Source of the DNA: Kibdelosporangium sp. MJ126-NF4
GTDB lineage: Bacteria > Actinomycetota > Actinomycetes > Mycobacteriales > Pseudonocardiaceae
Length of the DNA stretch: 64,000 nucleotides
Assembly (NCBI RefSeq): GCF_000826545.1
Contig: NZ_CDME01000002.1
Span: forward strand, 1,745,187 to 1,809,186
Direction: 5' to 3'
A program made the translations under genes and the position numbers. Below, piece by piece: positions 33,220-42,293 of the stretch (positions within the stretch are counted from its first letter, which is position 1; every line of letters starts with the position of its first letter). The notes under the pieces are model-generated. The model had not been told where the DNA came from. It searched no databases and was given only the letters and a program-made list of their open reading frames with translations.

Positions 33220-34410
33220 GTGACCACCGACGCGAGCGTCACCCGCTCCCCGCTGAGTCCCCGGTCCCTCCTCCCCCTCGCGTCGATCTGTGTGCCGATC
33301 GGTATCGCGGGCGCGTTGACCATGCCGTTCCTCGCTCTCTTTCTGAGCGACGAGGTGCATGCGAGCTCGGCCGCGCTCGGCGCCTTCATGCTGGTGTCAC
33401 CGTTGGCCGGGCTCATCGCGAGCACTCTGATCGGCCGCTTGTCGGACTCACGGGCGATCCGCCGCAACATCCTGGTCGCGGGAGCGCTCGCCGGGGCGCT
33501 CGGTGCCGTCGTGTTCGCGATGGTCCGCGACTACTGGGTGTTGCTAGCCGTCTCGATCACCCTGGTCGCCATCTCCTCGTGCCTGTTGGCGCAGATGTTC
33601 GCGTACACGCGTCAGTCCCTGGAGCGTGGCGGCAACACCTCGAAGGCCTCGTTCGGCGTGAGCATCATGCGCACGTTGATCTCGGTGGCGTGGGTCGGCG
33701 GGCCGCCGCTGGCCGCGTTGCTGGTGTCGGAGACCGGGTTTGAGGGGCTGTACTTCGCCGCGGCAGCCCTGTTCCTGGTCGTGGCGTTGATGTCGGCGCG
33801 CATGCCGGAACTGGGCCTGCAGCCTCGGGCCGAGCGGGAGACCGGCGGCGGGACGGTCCGACGCCAGATCGTGTTCGCCGCGGCCGGGCTCGTGCTGCTG
33901 CAGGGTGGTTCCGCGTTGGGTGTGAACGCGATGCCGCTGTTCATCACCGACGTCCTGCACGGCACCACCGGGGACGCCGGGCTCGTGCTCGGACTGTGTG
34001 CCGCGCTGGAGATCCCGCTGATCCTGTGGTTCGGGTCGCTCGCGACGAGGTTCGACCAGCACCGGATCGTGCTGCTCGGCGGGAGCTTCGCGCTGCTCTA
34101 CCACACCGGCATCCTGCTCACCGGCGCCGTCTGGCACGTCGCCGTCGTCCAGGTGCTCAGCGCGACGGCGATCGCCGCGGTGATGGGCGTCGGCCTGACG
34201 TACTTCCAGTCGCTGGCACCGGACCGGCCCGGTTTCGCGACCACTTTGTACGCCAACACCCTCACCGTCGGCATCATGCTCAGCGGGCCGCTGCTCGGTC
34301 TCGCGCGCGAACTCGGCTTCCGCACGGCCTACCTGATGAGCCTCGTCCTCGCTGCGCTCGGCGTCGTGTCGCTGTTCCTCGGCAGGACACGCCGAGTCAC
34401 GTCAGATTGA
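33220..34410 (+). CDS. MFS transporter (sugar-efflux-transporter-like)
   Basis: A 396-residue transporter with twelve predicted helices. The motif-A-like loop between helices 2 and 3 reads GRLSDSRAIRRN, and the second half opens with RRQIVFAAAGLVLLQGG. Overall it resembles the SET/SetA group of sugar and drug efflux proteins. GGAGGA (33207-33212) is 7 nt before GTG 33220; the open frame upstream only shadows the oxidoreductase gene. Its end overlaps the convergent acyltransferase by 14 bp. It may be co-transcribed with the oxidoreductase. The substrate is unknown. Confidence 0.87.
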   Translation: MTTDASVTRSPLSPRSLLPLASICVPIGIAGALTMPFLALFLSDEVHASSAALGAFMLVSPLAGLIASTLIGRLSDSRAIRRNILVAGALAGALGAVVFAMVRDYWVLLAVSITLVAISSCLLAQMFAYTRQSLERGGNTSKASFGVSIMRTLISVAWVGGPPLAALLVSETGFEGLYFAAAALFLVVALMSARMPELGLQPRAERETGGGTVRRQIVFAAAGLVLLQGGSALGVNAMPLFITDVLHGTTGDAGLVLGLCAALEIPLILWFGSLATRFDQHRIVLLGGSFALLYHTGILLTGAVWHVAVVQVLSATAIAAVMGVGLTYFQSLAPDRPGFATTLYANTLTVGIMLSGPLLGLARELGFRTAYLMSLVLAALGVVSLFLGRTRRVTSD

Positions 34411-36490
34411 GCTGCGCCGCCAACGGGTAGGTCAGCATCCGGACGAACGTGTCGGTCAGGTGGTTGTCCCGGTAGACCACCAGGTTGCCGATCACGGCGG
34501 GACACGTGGTCTGGTCACACAGCCATGGGGTCAGGTCGGCGACCGTGGAGTTGGGCAGCGCGGAGACCACCTCGACCAACGGGTCCTGTTCGCCGAGCGC
34601 CGCACGCCGTGGCGAACCGCACGCGGTCGGGGCGTCCGGTGTCCGCAGCAGACACCGCGGGGTGTTCGTGGCCATCAACGGCACGTCCCGGATCGCCGCT
34701 ACCCGGATTCCCGCTTCGGACAATGGTTCGAGCAACGCCCGATAGCCACTCAGCACGCGACTCCTGTCGTACCAGCGCCGTTCGCCGTCGACCACTTCGG
34801 ACCCCTGGGTGAACCCGCTCGTGACAACCAAGTCCGGCTTCATCTTCAGCAGCTCGGGCAGCAGCTCGTAGGCCTTCTCCCCGCACACCGGCAGCGGGTA
34901 CCCGCTCTTGGCCGGTGGCAGGTCGCCGTACGCGCATCCGTCGTGCACCAGGAGTTTGACGCGCCAGCCGCCCGCCTTCTCGGCGTACTTGACGATGGCG
35001 CTGCTGAACATGGTCATGTGCGAGTCGCCGACAAGGACCATCGTCCTGGACGCCGACCGGTCGCCGTACACACAGTGGTCGCTCGTGGCCGGGTACTTCG
35101 TCAGGTCGTAGGTGGCGCAGCCGTCCTTCCACGCGCTCGCCACGTCCGTGTCCGCGATGGCCGGGTCGGGCAGCAGCGGGGCGCCGACCATGATCGGCTT
35201 GATGGTGCCGGGATCGGGCGGGGACGTCTCCCGTGGCGGGTCGACGAGGGCGGCCGCGGACGCGGCGATCAGCCGGTCCCGCTCGGCGGCGGCGACACGC
35301 CACGGCACCGTCGCGGTCACCAGCGTCGCCAGCACCATCGCCGCGCCGAGCAGATAGGTCGCCCGCAGCCGCAGGCGGAACGGCCTGCGCACCACCGGCG
35401 GGGTGACGACCTGTATGGACGGTGCGGTCGCCGTGCGCCTGCGCCGGAACGGGTCTTCCACGAAGTGCTTGCTCAGGACCGCCAGCACCAGGCTGAGCGT
35501 GCCCGCGACGAGCACCTGCACGCGGGTGAGCTTCTCCTGGCCGCCGTACTCCAGCATGAAGACGATCACCGGCCAGTGCCACAGGTACAAGCTGTAGGAG
35601 ATGTCGCCGATGTAACGCAACGGCTGGATGCCGAGCAACGTGGGAAGTTCGACCACTGACGACCGTTCGCCTGTCCCGGCGAGCAGCATCGCGACAGTGC
35701 CGAGCGTGGGCACCACCGCGATCCAGCCAGGGAACGCCATCGCGGTCGTGAAGGCGATGGCGCTGTAGGCCACCGCGGCCAGGCCCGCCCAGCCCAGCAG
35801 CAGACGCACGCCGGACCCGAACCGGACACGGCGGACGGCGATCGCCGCGAGACCACCGATTCCCAGCTCCCACAACCGTGTGGTGGTCATGAAGTACGCG
35901 GCGCCCGGCGGGGCGGTGGTGGCCAGCACGGAGTACACGAACGACGCGACAGTGAACACCAGCACCGCGCCGAGGACAGCACCGGACGAAACGCCCTTAC
36001 GGCGCCCGAGAAACGCGCTCAGCGTCATCACGATCGGGATCAGCAGGTAGAACTGTTCCTCCACGCTCAGCGACCAGAAGTGCTGGACCGGTGACGCGGC
36101 GGCGGTGGCGTGCGCGTAGTCCGCCGAGAAGATTGCCAGTTGCCAGTTCTGCACGTTCAGCGCGGAGGCCACGATCTCCTGCATGATGGCCGGCCAGCGC
36201 GCCATGGACGTCAGCAGCAGCACCACGGCGACGGTCGCCAGCAGGACGACGGAGGCGGCGGGCAGCAGCCGCCTGATCCGCCTGCCGTAGAACGCGGGCA
36301 GCGCCAGCCTGCCGGTCCTGGCGATCTCGTCGGCCAACGAGCCGATGATCAGGAAGCCCGAGATCACGAAGAACACGTCGACGCCGACGAAGCCGCCCGT
36401 CAGCCGGTTCGGCAATAAGTGGTACACAAGTACCAGGCCGACCGCGAGCGCACGCAGCCCCTGGATATCAGCCCGCGCCGACTTGGCCAT
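34397..36490 (-). CDS. OafA/OatA-type acyltransferase with SGNH domain
   Basis: A 697-residue membrane protein. The N-terminal acyltransferase-3 domain has about ten helices and begins IQGLRALAVGLVLVYHL; the acceptor motif FVISGFLI and LSVEEQFYLLIP are present. After a final helix near residue 400 comes an extracytoplasmic SGNH hydrolase-like domain, with the nucleophile in VGDSHMTMF and the late DNHLT as the catalytic Asp/His pair. Such proteins move acetyl groups across the membrane onto peptidoglycan or other glycans. ATG 36490 follows a G-rich ribosome site; the start at 36520 is less likely. No glycan genes are adjacent. Confidence 0.92.
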   Translation of the reverse strand: MAKSARADIQGLRALAVGLVLVYHLLPNRLTGGFVGVDVFFVISGFLIIGSLADEIARTGRLALPAFYGRRIRRLLPAASVVLLATVAVVLLLTSMARWPAIMQEIVASALNVQNWQLAIFSADYAHATAAASPVQHFWSLSVEEQFYLLIPIVMTLSAFLGRRKGVSSGAVLGAVLVFTVASFVYSVLATTAPPGAAYFMTTTRLWELGIGGLAAIAVRRVRFGSGVRLLLGWAGLAAVAYSAIAFTTAMAFPGWIAVVPTLGTVAMLLAGTGERSSVVELPTLLGIQPLRYIGDISYSLYLWHWPVIVFMLEYGGQEKLTRVQVLVAGTLSLVLAVLSKHFVEDPFRRRRTATAPSIQVVTPPVVRRPFRLRLRATYLLGAAMVLATLVTATVPWRVAAAERDRLIAASAAALVDPPRETSPPDPGTIKPIMVGAPLLPDPAIADTDVASAWKDGCATYDLTKYPATSDHCVYGDRSASRTMVLVGDSHMTMFSSAIVKYAEKAGGWRVKLLVHDGCAYGDLPPAKSGYPLPVCGEKAYELLPELLKMKPDLVVTSGFTQGSEVVDGERRWYDRSRVLSGYRALLEPLSEAGIRVAAIRDVPLMATNTPRCLLRTPDAPTACGSPRRAALGEQDPLVEVVSALPNSTVADLTPWLCDQTTCPAVIGNLVVYRDNHLTDTFVRMLTYPLAAQLNLT

Positions 36491-37262
36491 ATCTGTCCCC
36501 CCCAGAAGTCCCCCGGTCAAGCACGCTCACGAGGTGCGAAACCCGCCGCGGCGATCCATGGTCGCCTACGCCGCGACCCGAGCGGACGGCGACGTGATGT
36601 CGAAGACATCTCCGCAGGGTACTGAGACGTTTCACCCCGTGAGGGGGATCACAATCCAAAGTGGATCACCAGCCCGGCGACGGGGACACTCGCCGCTGCC
36701 CGGCCGGTCACGGTGCGCTACGCGGCGACTGCGCCCGTCGCACTGCCCGGTGCAGGACGCGCAACGCCACCGTTCACTGTTTTCCACATAGGACGAGTCG
36801 GCACATTGGGCACCAACTTGCCCATTGGCCGTCGATCGGACACCGGTGCGCGATGCCACCGCGACCTCTGCGGCAATCGATCGCATCCCCCTTCCCTCGC
36901 CCCTACACCGCTTTCCCCGCCTGCGCCGGGCGTGTCGCAGGCGACTTTTTGCCAGCCACTTTGCACTGGTCAGCAGGGCCCTTGCGAAAACTTTGACAGA
37001 CACGTGATCGCTGGGGAGTGGACAAGAACCGTCTGCGGAGATACCGTTTCATCAGTGTCGCGCTCCCGGTAACCCCCAGGCTGGTTGAGCGCGACACCCT
37101 TTTTTTTACCAACACCCCACACTTCGCACCCGGCCCCACCATGGCCGCGCGGCGCGGAACTAGTGAAATCACCAGTCTGGTCCGAGCCACGCACGCTTCG
37201 AAGTACGGATGTACCGCGACACGGCACGTTCGCTGAACGAACTCGACCCGCCGGACGGCCCC
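36491..37262. other. Long non-coding stretch with orphan terminator
   Basis: About 770 bp between the acyltransferase and the membrane-protein cassette. Several short open frames occur on both strands but none has convincing starts or composition. It contains an AT-rich part around 36985-37110, including a TTGACA at 36993, a TGGACA at 37019 and a strong intrinsic terminator (separate entry). A small RNA on the plus strand is possible. Confidence 0.5.
37055..37107 (+). terminator. Intrinsic terminator with T8 tract, no upstream gene
   Basis: Perfect 11-bp stem GTGTCGCGCTC (37055-37065) / GAGCGCGACAC (37087-37097); the 21-nt loop contains a further AACC/GGTT pairing. Two C residues and eight T residues follow (37100-37107). 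This is a textbook plus-strand terminator, unusual in such GC-rich DNA, yet both neighbouring genes run on the minus strand. Confidence 0.75.
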
Positions 37263-38450
37263 TCAGCGCACGCCGCGCACCCCTCGACGGACGGGGGCCA
37301 CCATCGACTCGGCGAATGCTTGCACCGCAGGCGATCGCAGCTGCCCGGCAAGCACGAGCAGGTACCGCGTCTCGTGGTACACAGTGGATTCCTCGGCGAC
37401 CAGCGCGGGCAGGAACGCCTTGTCGGAGAACGCGAAGCGTTTCGGCCTGCCCGCCACGGCCTCCCGCCTGGCCACCTCGAGCCACCGCGCGGTAACACCG
37501 ATCCGGTGGTCGTCCGCGTCGCGGGACGCCTTGTCGATCAGTTCCGGATGGCACCACGTGTCGTGCAGATGGAACGCGCTGTCCCGGATCTCGATGATCC
37601 GCCGGTGCAGCCGTTCCCACGTGTTGCCGACTGTCATGGCGTCCTGCCAACGTGACACAGGCTCGGCGAGCGCTATGTCCGCAGTCGCGTCCCGCAGCGA
37701 CCGCCACAGCGAGTAGAGCCGCACCCGCCGGTAGTAGTGCAGCACCGCGGTCCGCATCGGTTCGAAGGCGGCCACCACGCAGCCAAGCGGCACCATGATG
37801 AAGCGCGCGGTGGACGCGCAGAACGCGATGTCGGCGAGGACAGGCGAAGCGAACCACGTCAGCCGCTCCCCCAGGCGGGTCACCGCGAACGGCACCTCCA
37901 TCGCGTTGCCGACCGCCACCAGCGCCAGTCCCACGCGCAACGCCCGGCCCCGGATTCCCGGCAGGTGCCGCCACAGTTGCCACGCCGCGGCGCCAAGGGA
38001 GACACCGAGGTAGAGGAAAATCAGGATGTTGTAGACAGCGAACGGCCCGTCCGGTGACGGCCGGAACCGCTGCGCGGCCGGGGTGGCGTAGTAGCAGGCC
38101 GTGATCGCGCCCGCGACCGCCCACGCGATCGCCGCGCGCGACCAGCGTCCGCCGCGGGAGTGCCACCATGTGTCCCGGCGTCCGGCGACGTGCACGACGA
38201 ACCGCCACGTGACGGCGGCGTCGAGGACCGCGAACAGGCCGCGGAACAGGTTGTGGAACCGGGGATCGCCGGTGAGCTGGTCGATCCAGACCGCGAACCA
38301 CGGCTGGATCGGGACGGCGCCGAGGGCGATCACCACCAGCACCAGCCACAGGGGACGCTGCTGGGCGTCGCGCAGCATCGCCGGTGTACGGACAAGCACG
38401 ACCAGCCAGACGACGGCGAGGACCACCCACCGGGAGATCTCCTCGACCAT
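37263..38450 (-). CDS. MAB_1171c-type (DUF6545) membrane protein
   Basis: A 395-residue protein. The first ~235 residues contain six to seven membrane helices (ISRWVVLAVVWLVVLV; PLWLVLVVIALGAVP; AAIAWAVAGAITACYY; VYNILIFLYLGVSLG; FIMVPLGCVVAAF). The cytoplasmic C-terminal half is helical with RRIIEIRDSAFHL and a conserved basic/acidic pattern. This is the actinobacterial MAB_1171c family, annotated as putative transporter without direct proof. Its ATG overlaps the stop of the metallopeptidase gene by 1 nt, and the HTH gene precedes that, so the three act together. A membrane sensor or export role is inferred. Confidence 0.82.
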   Translation of the reverse strand: MVEEISRWVVLAVVWLVVLVRTPAMLRDAQQRPLWLVLVVIALGAVPIQPWFAVWIDQLTGDPRFHNLFRGLFAVLDAAVTWRFVVHVAGRRDTWWHSRGGRWSRAAIAWAVAGAITACYYATPAAQRFRPSPDGPFAVYNILIFLYLGVSLGAAAWQLWRHLPGIRGRALRVGLALVAVGNAMEVPFAVTRLGERLTWFASPVLADIAFCASTARFIMVPLGCVVAAFEPMRTAVLHYYRRVRLYSLWRSLRDATADIALAEPVSRWQDAMTVGNTWERLHRRIIEIRDSAFHLHDTWCHPELIDKASRDADDHRIGVTARWLEVARREAVAGRPKRFAFSDKAFLPALVAEESTVYHETRYLLVLAGQLRSPAVQAFAESMVAPVRRGVRGVR

Positions 38451-38890
38451 CAGGCGGCGCCGAAGACGGCCGACACCCGTTGCTCGAAGTCCCCGCCCTC
38501 CGGGCGTTTGCGTGCCTGTTTGAGCACGATCGTCGCGAACGTCTCGGCCAGTTCCTCCTGCGCGGTGCGCGGACCGGTCACCGCGGCCAGGTCCGTGGTA
38601 TGCCCGGCGAGCATGTGGCAGATCTCGTGCAGGATGATGTGGTCACGGTGGTATCCCGTCGCTCCGGCGCGGGAAATGATGTGGTCACGTTCGCCGTCGA
38701 AGTACCAGAGGCCGAACGGCAGGGCCGCGAGATCCAGCTCGTGCAGCAGCAGTGGACGGCCGCGCCGACGGGCGAGCGTCACGCACAGGTCCTCGATCCG
38801 CCACGGCCGCGGCAACGGCGGCAGGTCCGCCATCAGCACGGCCGCCTCGGCACGTGCCTGCTTCCATGTCCTCACTTGTCTGGCGAACAC
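38450..38890 (-). CDS. IrrE/ImmA-like metallopeptidase
   Basis: A 146-residue protein of the IrrE N-terminal-like family. The zinc motif HEICH (about residues 87-91, in IILHEICHMLAGH) is intact, and a third ligand is likely the downstream Glu in EELAETFA. The start is a GTG that lies inside the 3' end of the HTH regulator gene (19-bp overlap). ImmA/IrrE proteases typically cut a partner repressor, here presumably the HTH protein encoded just upstream. A 12-bp direct repeat, TGTCTGGCGAAC (38877-38888, 38892-38903), spans the overlap and adds five codons to each frame. Confidence 0.85.
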   Translation of the reverse strand: MFARQVRTWKQARAEAAVLMADLPPLPRPWRIEDLCVTLARRRGRPLLLHELDLAALPFGLWYFDGERDHIISRAGATGYHRDHIILHEICHMLAGHTTDLAAVTGPRTAQEELAETFATIVLKQARKRPEGGDFEQRVSAVFGAA

Positions 38891-39267
38891 GTGTCTGGCG
38901 AACGCTGTGCCGACGCGATGTCCAGTGCTGTCCTGATCGCGTCGAGCTGGGCTTGGTCGAAGGTGGCCAGCCGGGCCGCGAGCGCACGCACCGAATCGGG
39001 GCTGGGCACCCGCTCGGCGTGCTCCGGCGGATGGAAGAACGCGGGCTGTCTGCCGAAGAACCGGGCAAGCAGTCTCCGCGTCCGGTCGGTCAGGTTCTCT
39101 GCCTCACCCGTGAGAATGTTGTGCACATGGCCATGGGAGATGGTGACGCCGTCGTTCGCTTTGGCGATATCGGCCGAGATTCGGCGGACTCCGGGTATTC
39201 GACCGCCATATTTGTCCACCAGCAAGCTTTTCACGGTCGTGGCAAGCCAGGACTCCGCTCGGTGCAT
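38872..39267 (-). CDS. HTH (XRE-like) transcriptional regulator
   Basis: A 131-residue regulator. A helix-turn-helix lies around residues 25-65 (RRISADIAKANDGVTISHGH, then VHNILTGEAENLTDRTRRLL), as in the XRE proteins that accompany MAB_1171c membrane proteins. The C-terminal helix (SVRALAARLATFDQAQLDAI) may dimerise, and the tail holds two SPDx units made by a 15-bp duplication. A G-rich ribosome site precedes ATG 39267. It heads a three-gene unit and is the likely substrate of the adjacent metallopeptidase. It is divergent from the OleA-type operon 160 bp away and could regulate it. Confidence 0.82.
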   Translation of the reverse strand: MHRAESWLATTVKSLLVDKYGGRIPGVRRISADIAKANDGVTISHGHVHNILTGEAENLTDRTRRLLARFFGRQPAFFHPPEHAERVPSPDSVRALAARLATFDQAQLDAIRTALDIASAQRSPDTCSPDK

Positions 39268-39427
39268 CGGCTCACCCCCCAGCTGTGCGGCGCAAGGTCA
39301 ACACGCTCAATGTACTCGACGGATCACCGGCCGCAACGGAATGCCCCATGAGGAGGGCACAGACACGTAGTTCTACCCAGGCGGCCATCCCATGCGCGGC
39401 CCTAGCCTGGCTCCAAGGAGGTGGCCG

Positions 39428-40414
39428 ATGGGGGCACGGCTGGAATCGGTGGCGGTACATCTGCCCGAACGCCAGGTCAGCACACCGGAAGTCGAGCAAC
39501 GGATCGCGCCGTTCACCGCACCGCCCGGACTGATCAACCGGCTCACCGGGATCGAGTCACGGCACGTGCTGCGCGACGACGAGCAGGCGTCCGACCTCGC
39601 GGTGGCAGCGGCGCGCAAACTGCTGGCGGAGAGCGGGACCGCGCCGTCGGAGGTCGACCTGCTGCTGTTCGCCTCGGCGAGCCAGGACATGGTCGAGCCG
39701 GCGACCGCGCACATCGTCGCGGCCAAGCTGGAGCTGCGCTGCCCGGTGATGGACGTGAAGAACGCGTGCAACAGCGTCCTCAATGGCATCGAGGTGGCCA
39801 CCGCGCTGATCGAGACCGGCCGCTACCGGAAGGTGCTGATCGCCAGCGGCGAGACGCCTTCCCGCGCGGTGCGGTGGGAAGTGCACGGGCTGACGGAGTT
39901 CCTGCGGGCGTTTCCCGGCTACACGCTGTCCGACGCGGGCGCCGCGGTCCTGATGACACACGGCGAACCGGGAGTGCTCGGCAGCGGGTTCACGGCGGAC
40001 TCGACAAGGTGGGACATCGGCACGTTGCCCGGCGGCGGCTCACAGCACCCACGCGACCCGGAGTACACGTACTTCTCGATGGACGGCGGCCGGCTGAAGT
40101 CCGCGTTCCTGGAACTGGGCAGCGGGGTGCTGACCGACACGCTGGCCCGGCTCGGGTTGCGGTGGGACGACTTCGCGGTGGTGTGCGTGCACCAGGTCTC
40201 CGTGCCGTACTTGGAGATCTTCGCCGCGCAGGCCGGTGTGCCGAGGGACAAGCTCGTGCTCACGTTGCCGCAGCACGGCAACGTGGCGTCGGTGAGCCTG
40301 CCGCTGCAGTTGGTCACCGCGCGTGAACTCGGCCGCTGCGGTCCTGGGGACCTGGTCGCGCTGGTCGGCCTGGCGGGCGGCGTGAGCCTCGGCATCGTGG
40401 TGGTGCGGCTGTGA
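39428..40414 (+). CDS. 3-oxoacyl-ACP synthase III-type enzyme, OleA-like
   Basis: A 328-residue thiolase-fold condensing enzyme. The triad is complete: Cys114 in NACNSVLNG, His255 in VHQVS and Asn285 in HGNVAS. The C-H and H-N spacings (141 and 30) are nearly those of OleA. Glu90 in VEPATAH sits about where OleA has its extra catalytic glutamate, which supports a head-to-head acyl-CoA (Claisen) condensation rather than FabH-type priming. AAGGAGG (39415-39421) lies 6 nt before ATG 39428. It starts a five-gene set in which every gene overlaps the next. The product would be a beta-keto acid from two fatty acyl units. FabH-like priming remains possible. Confidence 0.85.
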   Translation: MGARLESVAVHLPERQVSTPEVEQRIAPFTAPPGLINRLTGIESRHVLRDDEQASDLAVAAARKLLAESGTAPSEVDLLLFASASQDMVEPATAHIVAAKLELRCPVMDVKNACNSVLNGIEVATALIETGRYRKVLIASGETPSRAVRWEVHGLTEFLRAFPGYTLSDAGAAVLMTHGEPGVLGSGFTADSTRWDIGTLPGGGSQHPRDPEYTYFSMDGGRLKSAFLELGSGVLTDTLARLGLRWDDFAVVCVHQVSVPYLEIFAAQAGVPRDKLVLTLPQHGNVASVSLPLQLVTARELGRCGPGDLVALVGLAGGVSLGIVVVRL

Positions 40415-41142
40415 GCGAGCTCTGGGTCGTGGTGCCCGCGTACAACGAGGAAGCCGGTATCGCGGCGACTCTGCGGGCGTTGGAGTCGCAGCAGGACACC
40501 GACTTCACGACCGTCGTGGTGGACAACGGGTCCACCGACGGCACGGTCGACGTCGTCCGGTCGTTCGATGTCCGCCTGGTGCACGAGGCGCAGAAAGGCA
40601 CCGGTGCGGCCGCCGACACCGGGATGCGGCACGCGATCGCGTCCGGGGCGCGGTGGCTGGCACGGACCGACGCGGACTGTCTGCCCGCGCCCGACTGGAC
40701 GCGGCGGATCAAGGCCGCGTTCCGGGGCGGGTTGCGGCTCGTCGCGGGCAATCTGGTGCCGCGCAGGGACGAGGACCTGCCGGTGCGAACCCGGCTGACG
40801 CTCGTCAGCGCCGTGGAGGTGGCGCGGGCGTTCGGCAAGGTGCGGCCGCGCAACCGGGATCCGCGCTACCTCGGTCCGTACGTGATGGCTCCGGGCGGCA
40901 ACATGGCGATCACCGCTGAGCTCTACCAGAAGTCCGGCGGCTTCCCCCGGACCGCGATCGAGGACCTGCACGAGGACCGCGCGTTGGTCAACGCCGTCCG
41001 TCTGCACACAGGCGCCTACGCGCTGCGGCGCGATGTCGTCGTCTACGGTTCGTCGCGGCGAGTCAAGGCATGGGGCCTGCGCAACACGCTGGCCTGGTAC
41101 GCCGATCACCGCTACCGGCCCGACTTCGTGGACATCCGATGA
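40411..41142 (+). CDS. Glycosyltransferase family 2
   Basis: A 243-residue GT-A enzyme. The nucleotide-sugar site is visible as VVVPAYNEEAGIAATLRAL, DNGSTDGT near residue 35, and the DxD-like ARTDADCLPAPDW near 85. A late EDLHEDRALV resembles the catalytic acidic motif of the family. It has no membrane helix. GTG 40411 overlaps the previous stop. In this operon it could glycosylate the lipid product, or a hydroxyl made by the next gene's P450. Sugar and acceptor cannot be read from the sequence. Confidence 0.88.
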   Translation: MSELWVVVPAYNEEAGIAATLRALESQQDTDFTTVVVDNGSTDGTVDVVRSFDVRLVHEAQKGTGAAADTGMRHAIASGARWLARTDADCLPAPDWTRRIKAAFRGGLRLVAGNLVPRRDEDLPVRTRLTLVSAVEVARAFGKVRPRNRDPRYLGPYVMAPGGNMAITAELYQKSGGFPRTAIEDLHEDRALVNAVRLHTGAYALRRDVVVYGSSRRVKAWGLRNTLAWYADHRYRPDFVDIR

Positions 41143-42293
41143 CAGGGACGAACTGGGAGCTGCGTGTCCAGCTCGGCGCGCATCCGGTGGCGTATCCCCT
41201 GATCCGCGCGATCGGCCGGTGCGGGCGGGCGGTGCGGGTGCCGGGTGTCGGCGTGGTGGTCAGCGAAGCGGCGCTGGCGCGGGAGATCCTGACCGACACC
41301 GGCCGGTTCACCAAGACCGGCCCTGGCTCCCCCGCCGACCTGTGGACACCGGTCGTCGGGCCGTCCGTGCTGCTCAACATGGAGGGCGCCGCGCACGCCG
41401 ACCTGCGCCGCAAGCTTTCCGCCCTGTTCACGCCACGAGCGGTCGCGGACCTGTGCGCGAAGGTCGCCGACGAGCCGATGAAGCTCCTGCGGGACGACCT
41501 GGCCGCCGGGCGCCCCGTCGATCTCGTCGCCGTGGTGAAGGACCTGGTCGGCGCGGTGATCTGCGAACTGGTCGGGCTGCCCGCGTCCCGGACGGGGTTC
41601 GCCGAGGCGTTCGCCGCGGGCACGGCCGTGACCTCGATGGTCCGGCTGGGGCGGCGGACGCTGACCCAGCGGCAGGTCCAGCTCGGCAGAGCCGCGCTGG
41701 GACGGCTCACGGGCCCCGCGGCGCACGCCTATGCCGAGGCGGACCCGCGGACCGTGCCCGGCCGGATGCGTCAGCTCGGGCTGACTGAGGAGGAGGCGAT
41801 GGGCGCGGTCGCGGCTTTCGTCCTCACCGGCACCGAGACGCTCGTGTCGTATGTCCCGCGACTGGTTGCCCTGTTGCACGACTCCGGGTGGCTGTCGGCG
41901 GTGGCCGCGGACCGTTCGCTGGTCGACGACGCCGTGGCGGAGGCGTTGCGGTGCACCGTGCCGTCGCCGGTGATGCTGCGCAGTGTCGTGGCGGACGCGG
42001 TCGTGGACGGCGTCCGGTTCGCCAAGGGCGACCGGGTCGTGATCTCCACCGTGTCGGCGGCCAGATCGCTCGGCCCGTTCCAGCCACGGCGTGCCCATCC
42101 GGCCGCGGTGCGGCAGCTCTGGTTCGGCGCGGGCCCGCACTTCTGCCTCGGCATGCCGCTGGCGCACGCCGAGATCCGCGCGGTGCTGGACACCGTGCTC
42201 GACGCCGGTCCGATCTCCATTGTGGACCGCTCGGTGTCCCGCCGGGTGCTGATCCCCAGCTATCACAGGATGGTGCTGCGCCGTGCCCGCTGA
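41139..42293 (+). CDS. Cytochrome P450
   Basis: A 384-residue soluble P450. The heme loop is WFGAGPHFCLGMPLA (Cys about 345), the ExxR pair is in EALRCTVPS (about 268-271) and the I-helix oxygen motif is LTGTETLVSY. PERF-like and meander regions are short, giving a protein slightly smaller than usual. ATG 41139 overlaps the glycosyltransferase stop by 4 nt. No ferredoxin is adjacent. It likely hydroxylates or otherwise oxidises the acyl chain made in this pathway; that is inference from context. Confidence 0.92.
   Translation: MTGTNWELRVQLGAHPVAYPLIRAIGRCGRAVRVPGVGVVVSEAALAREILTDTGRFTKTGPGSPADLWTPVVGPSVLLNMEGAAHADLRRKLSALFTPRAVADLCAKVADEPMKLLRDDLAAGRPVDLVAVVKDLVGAVICELVGLPASRTGFAEAFAAGTAVTSMVRLGRRTLTQRQVQLGRAALGRLTGPAAHAYAEADPRTVPGRMRQLGLTEEEAMGAVAAFVLTGTETLVSYVPRLVALLHDSGWLSAVAADRSLVDDAVAEALRCTVPSPVMLRSVVADAVVDGVRFAKGDRVVISTVSAARSLGPFQPRRAHPAAVRQLWFGAGPHFCLGMPLAHAEIRAVLDTVLDAGPISIVDRSVSRRVLIPSYHRMVLRRAR

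Noticed and set aside
36993..36998. Perfect TTGACA as a promoter for the orphan terminator
   Set aside because: No acceptable -10 hexamer occurs 16-19 nt downstream, so it is not listed as a promoter.
36632..37003. Small frames on both strands in the 36.5-37.2 kb gap
   Set aside because: Several overlap each other, none has a start signal, and composition is not coding-like.
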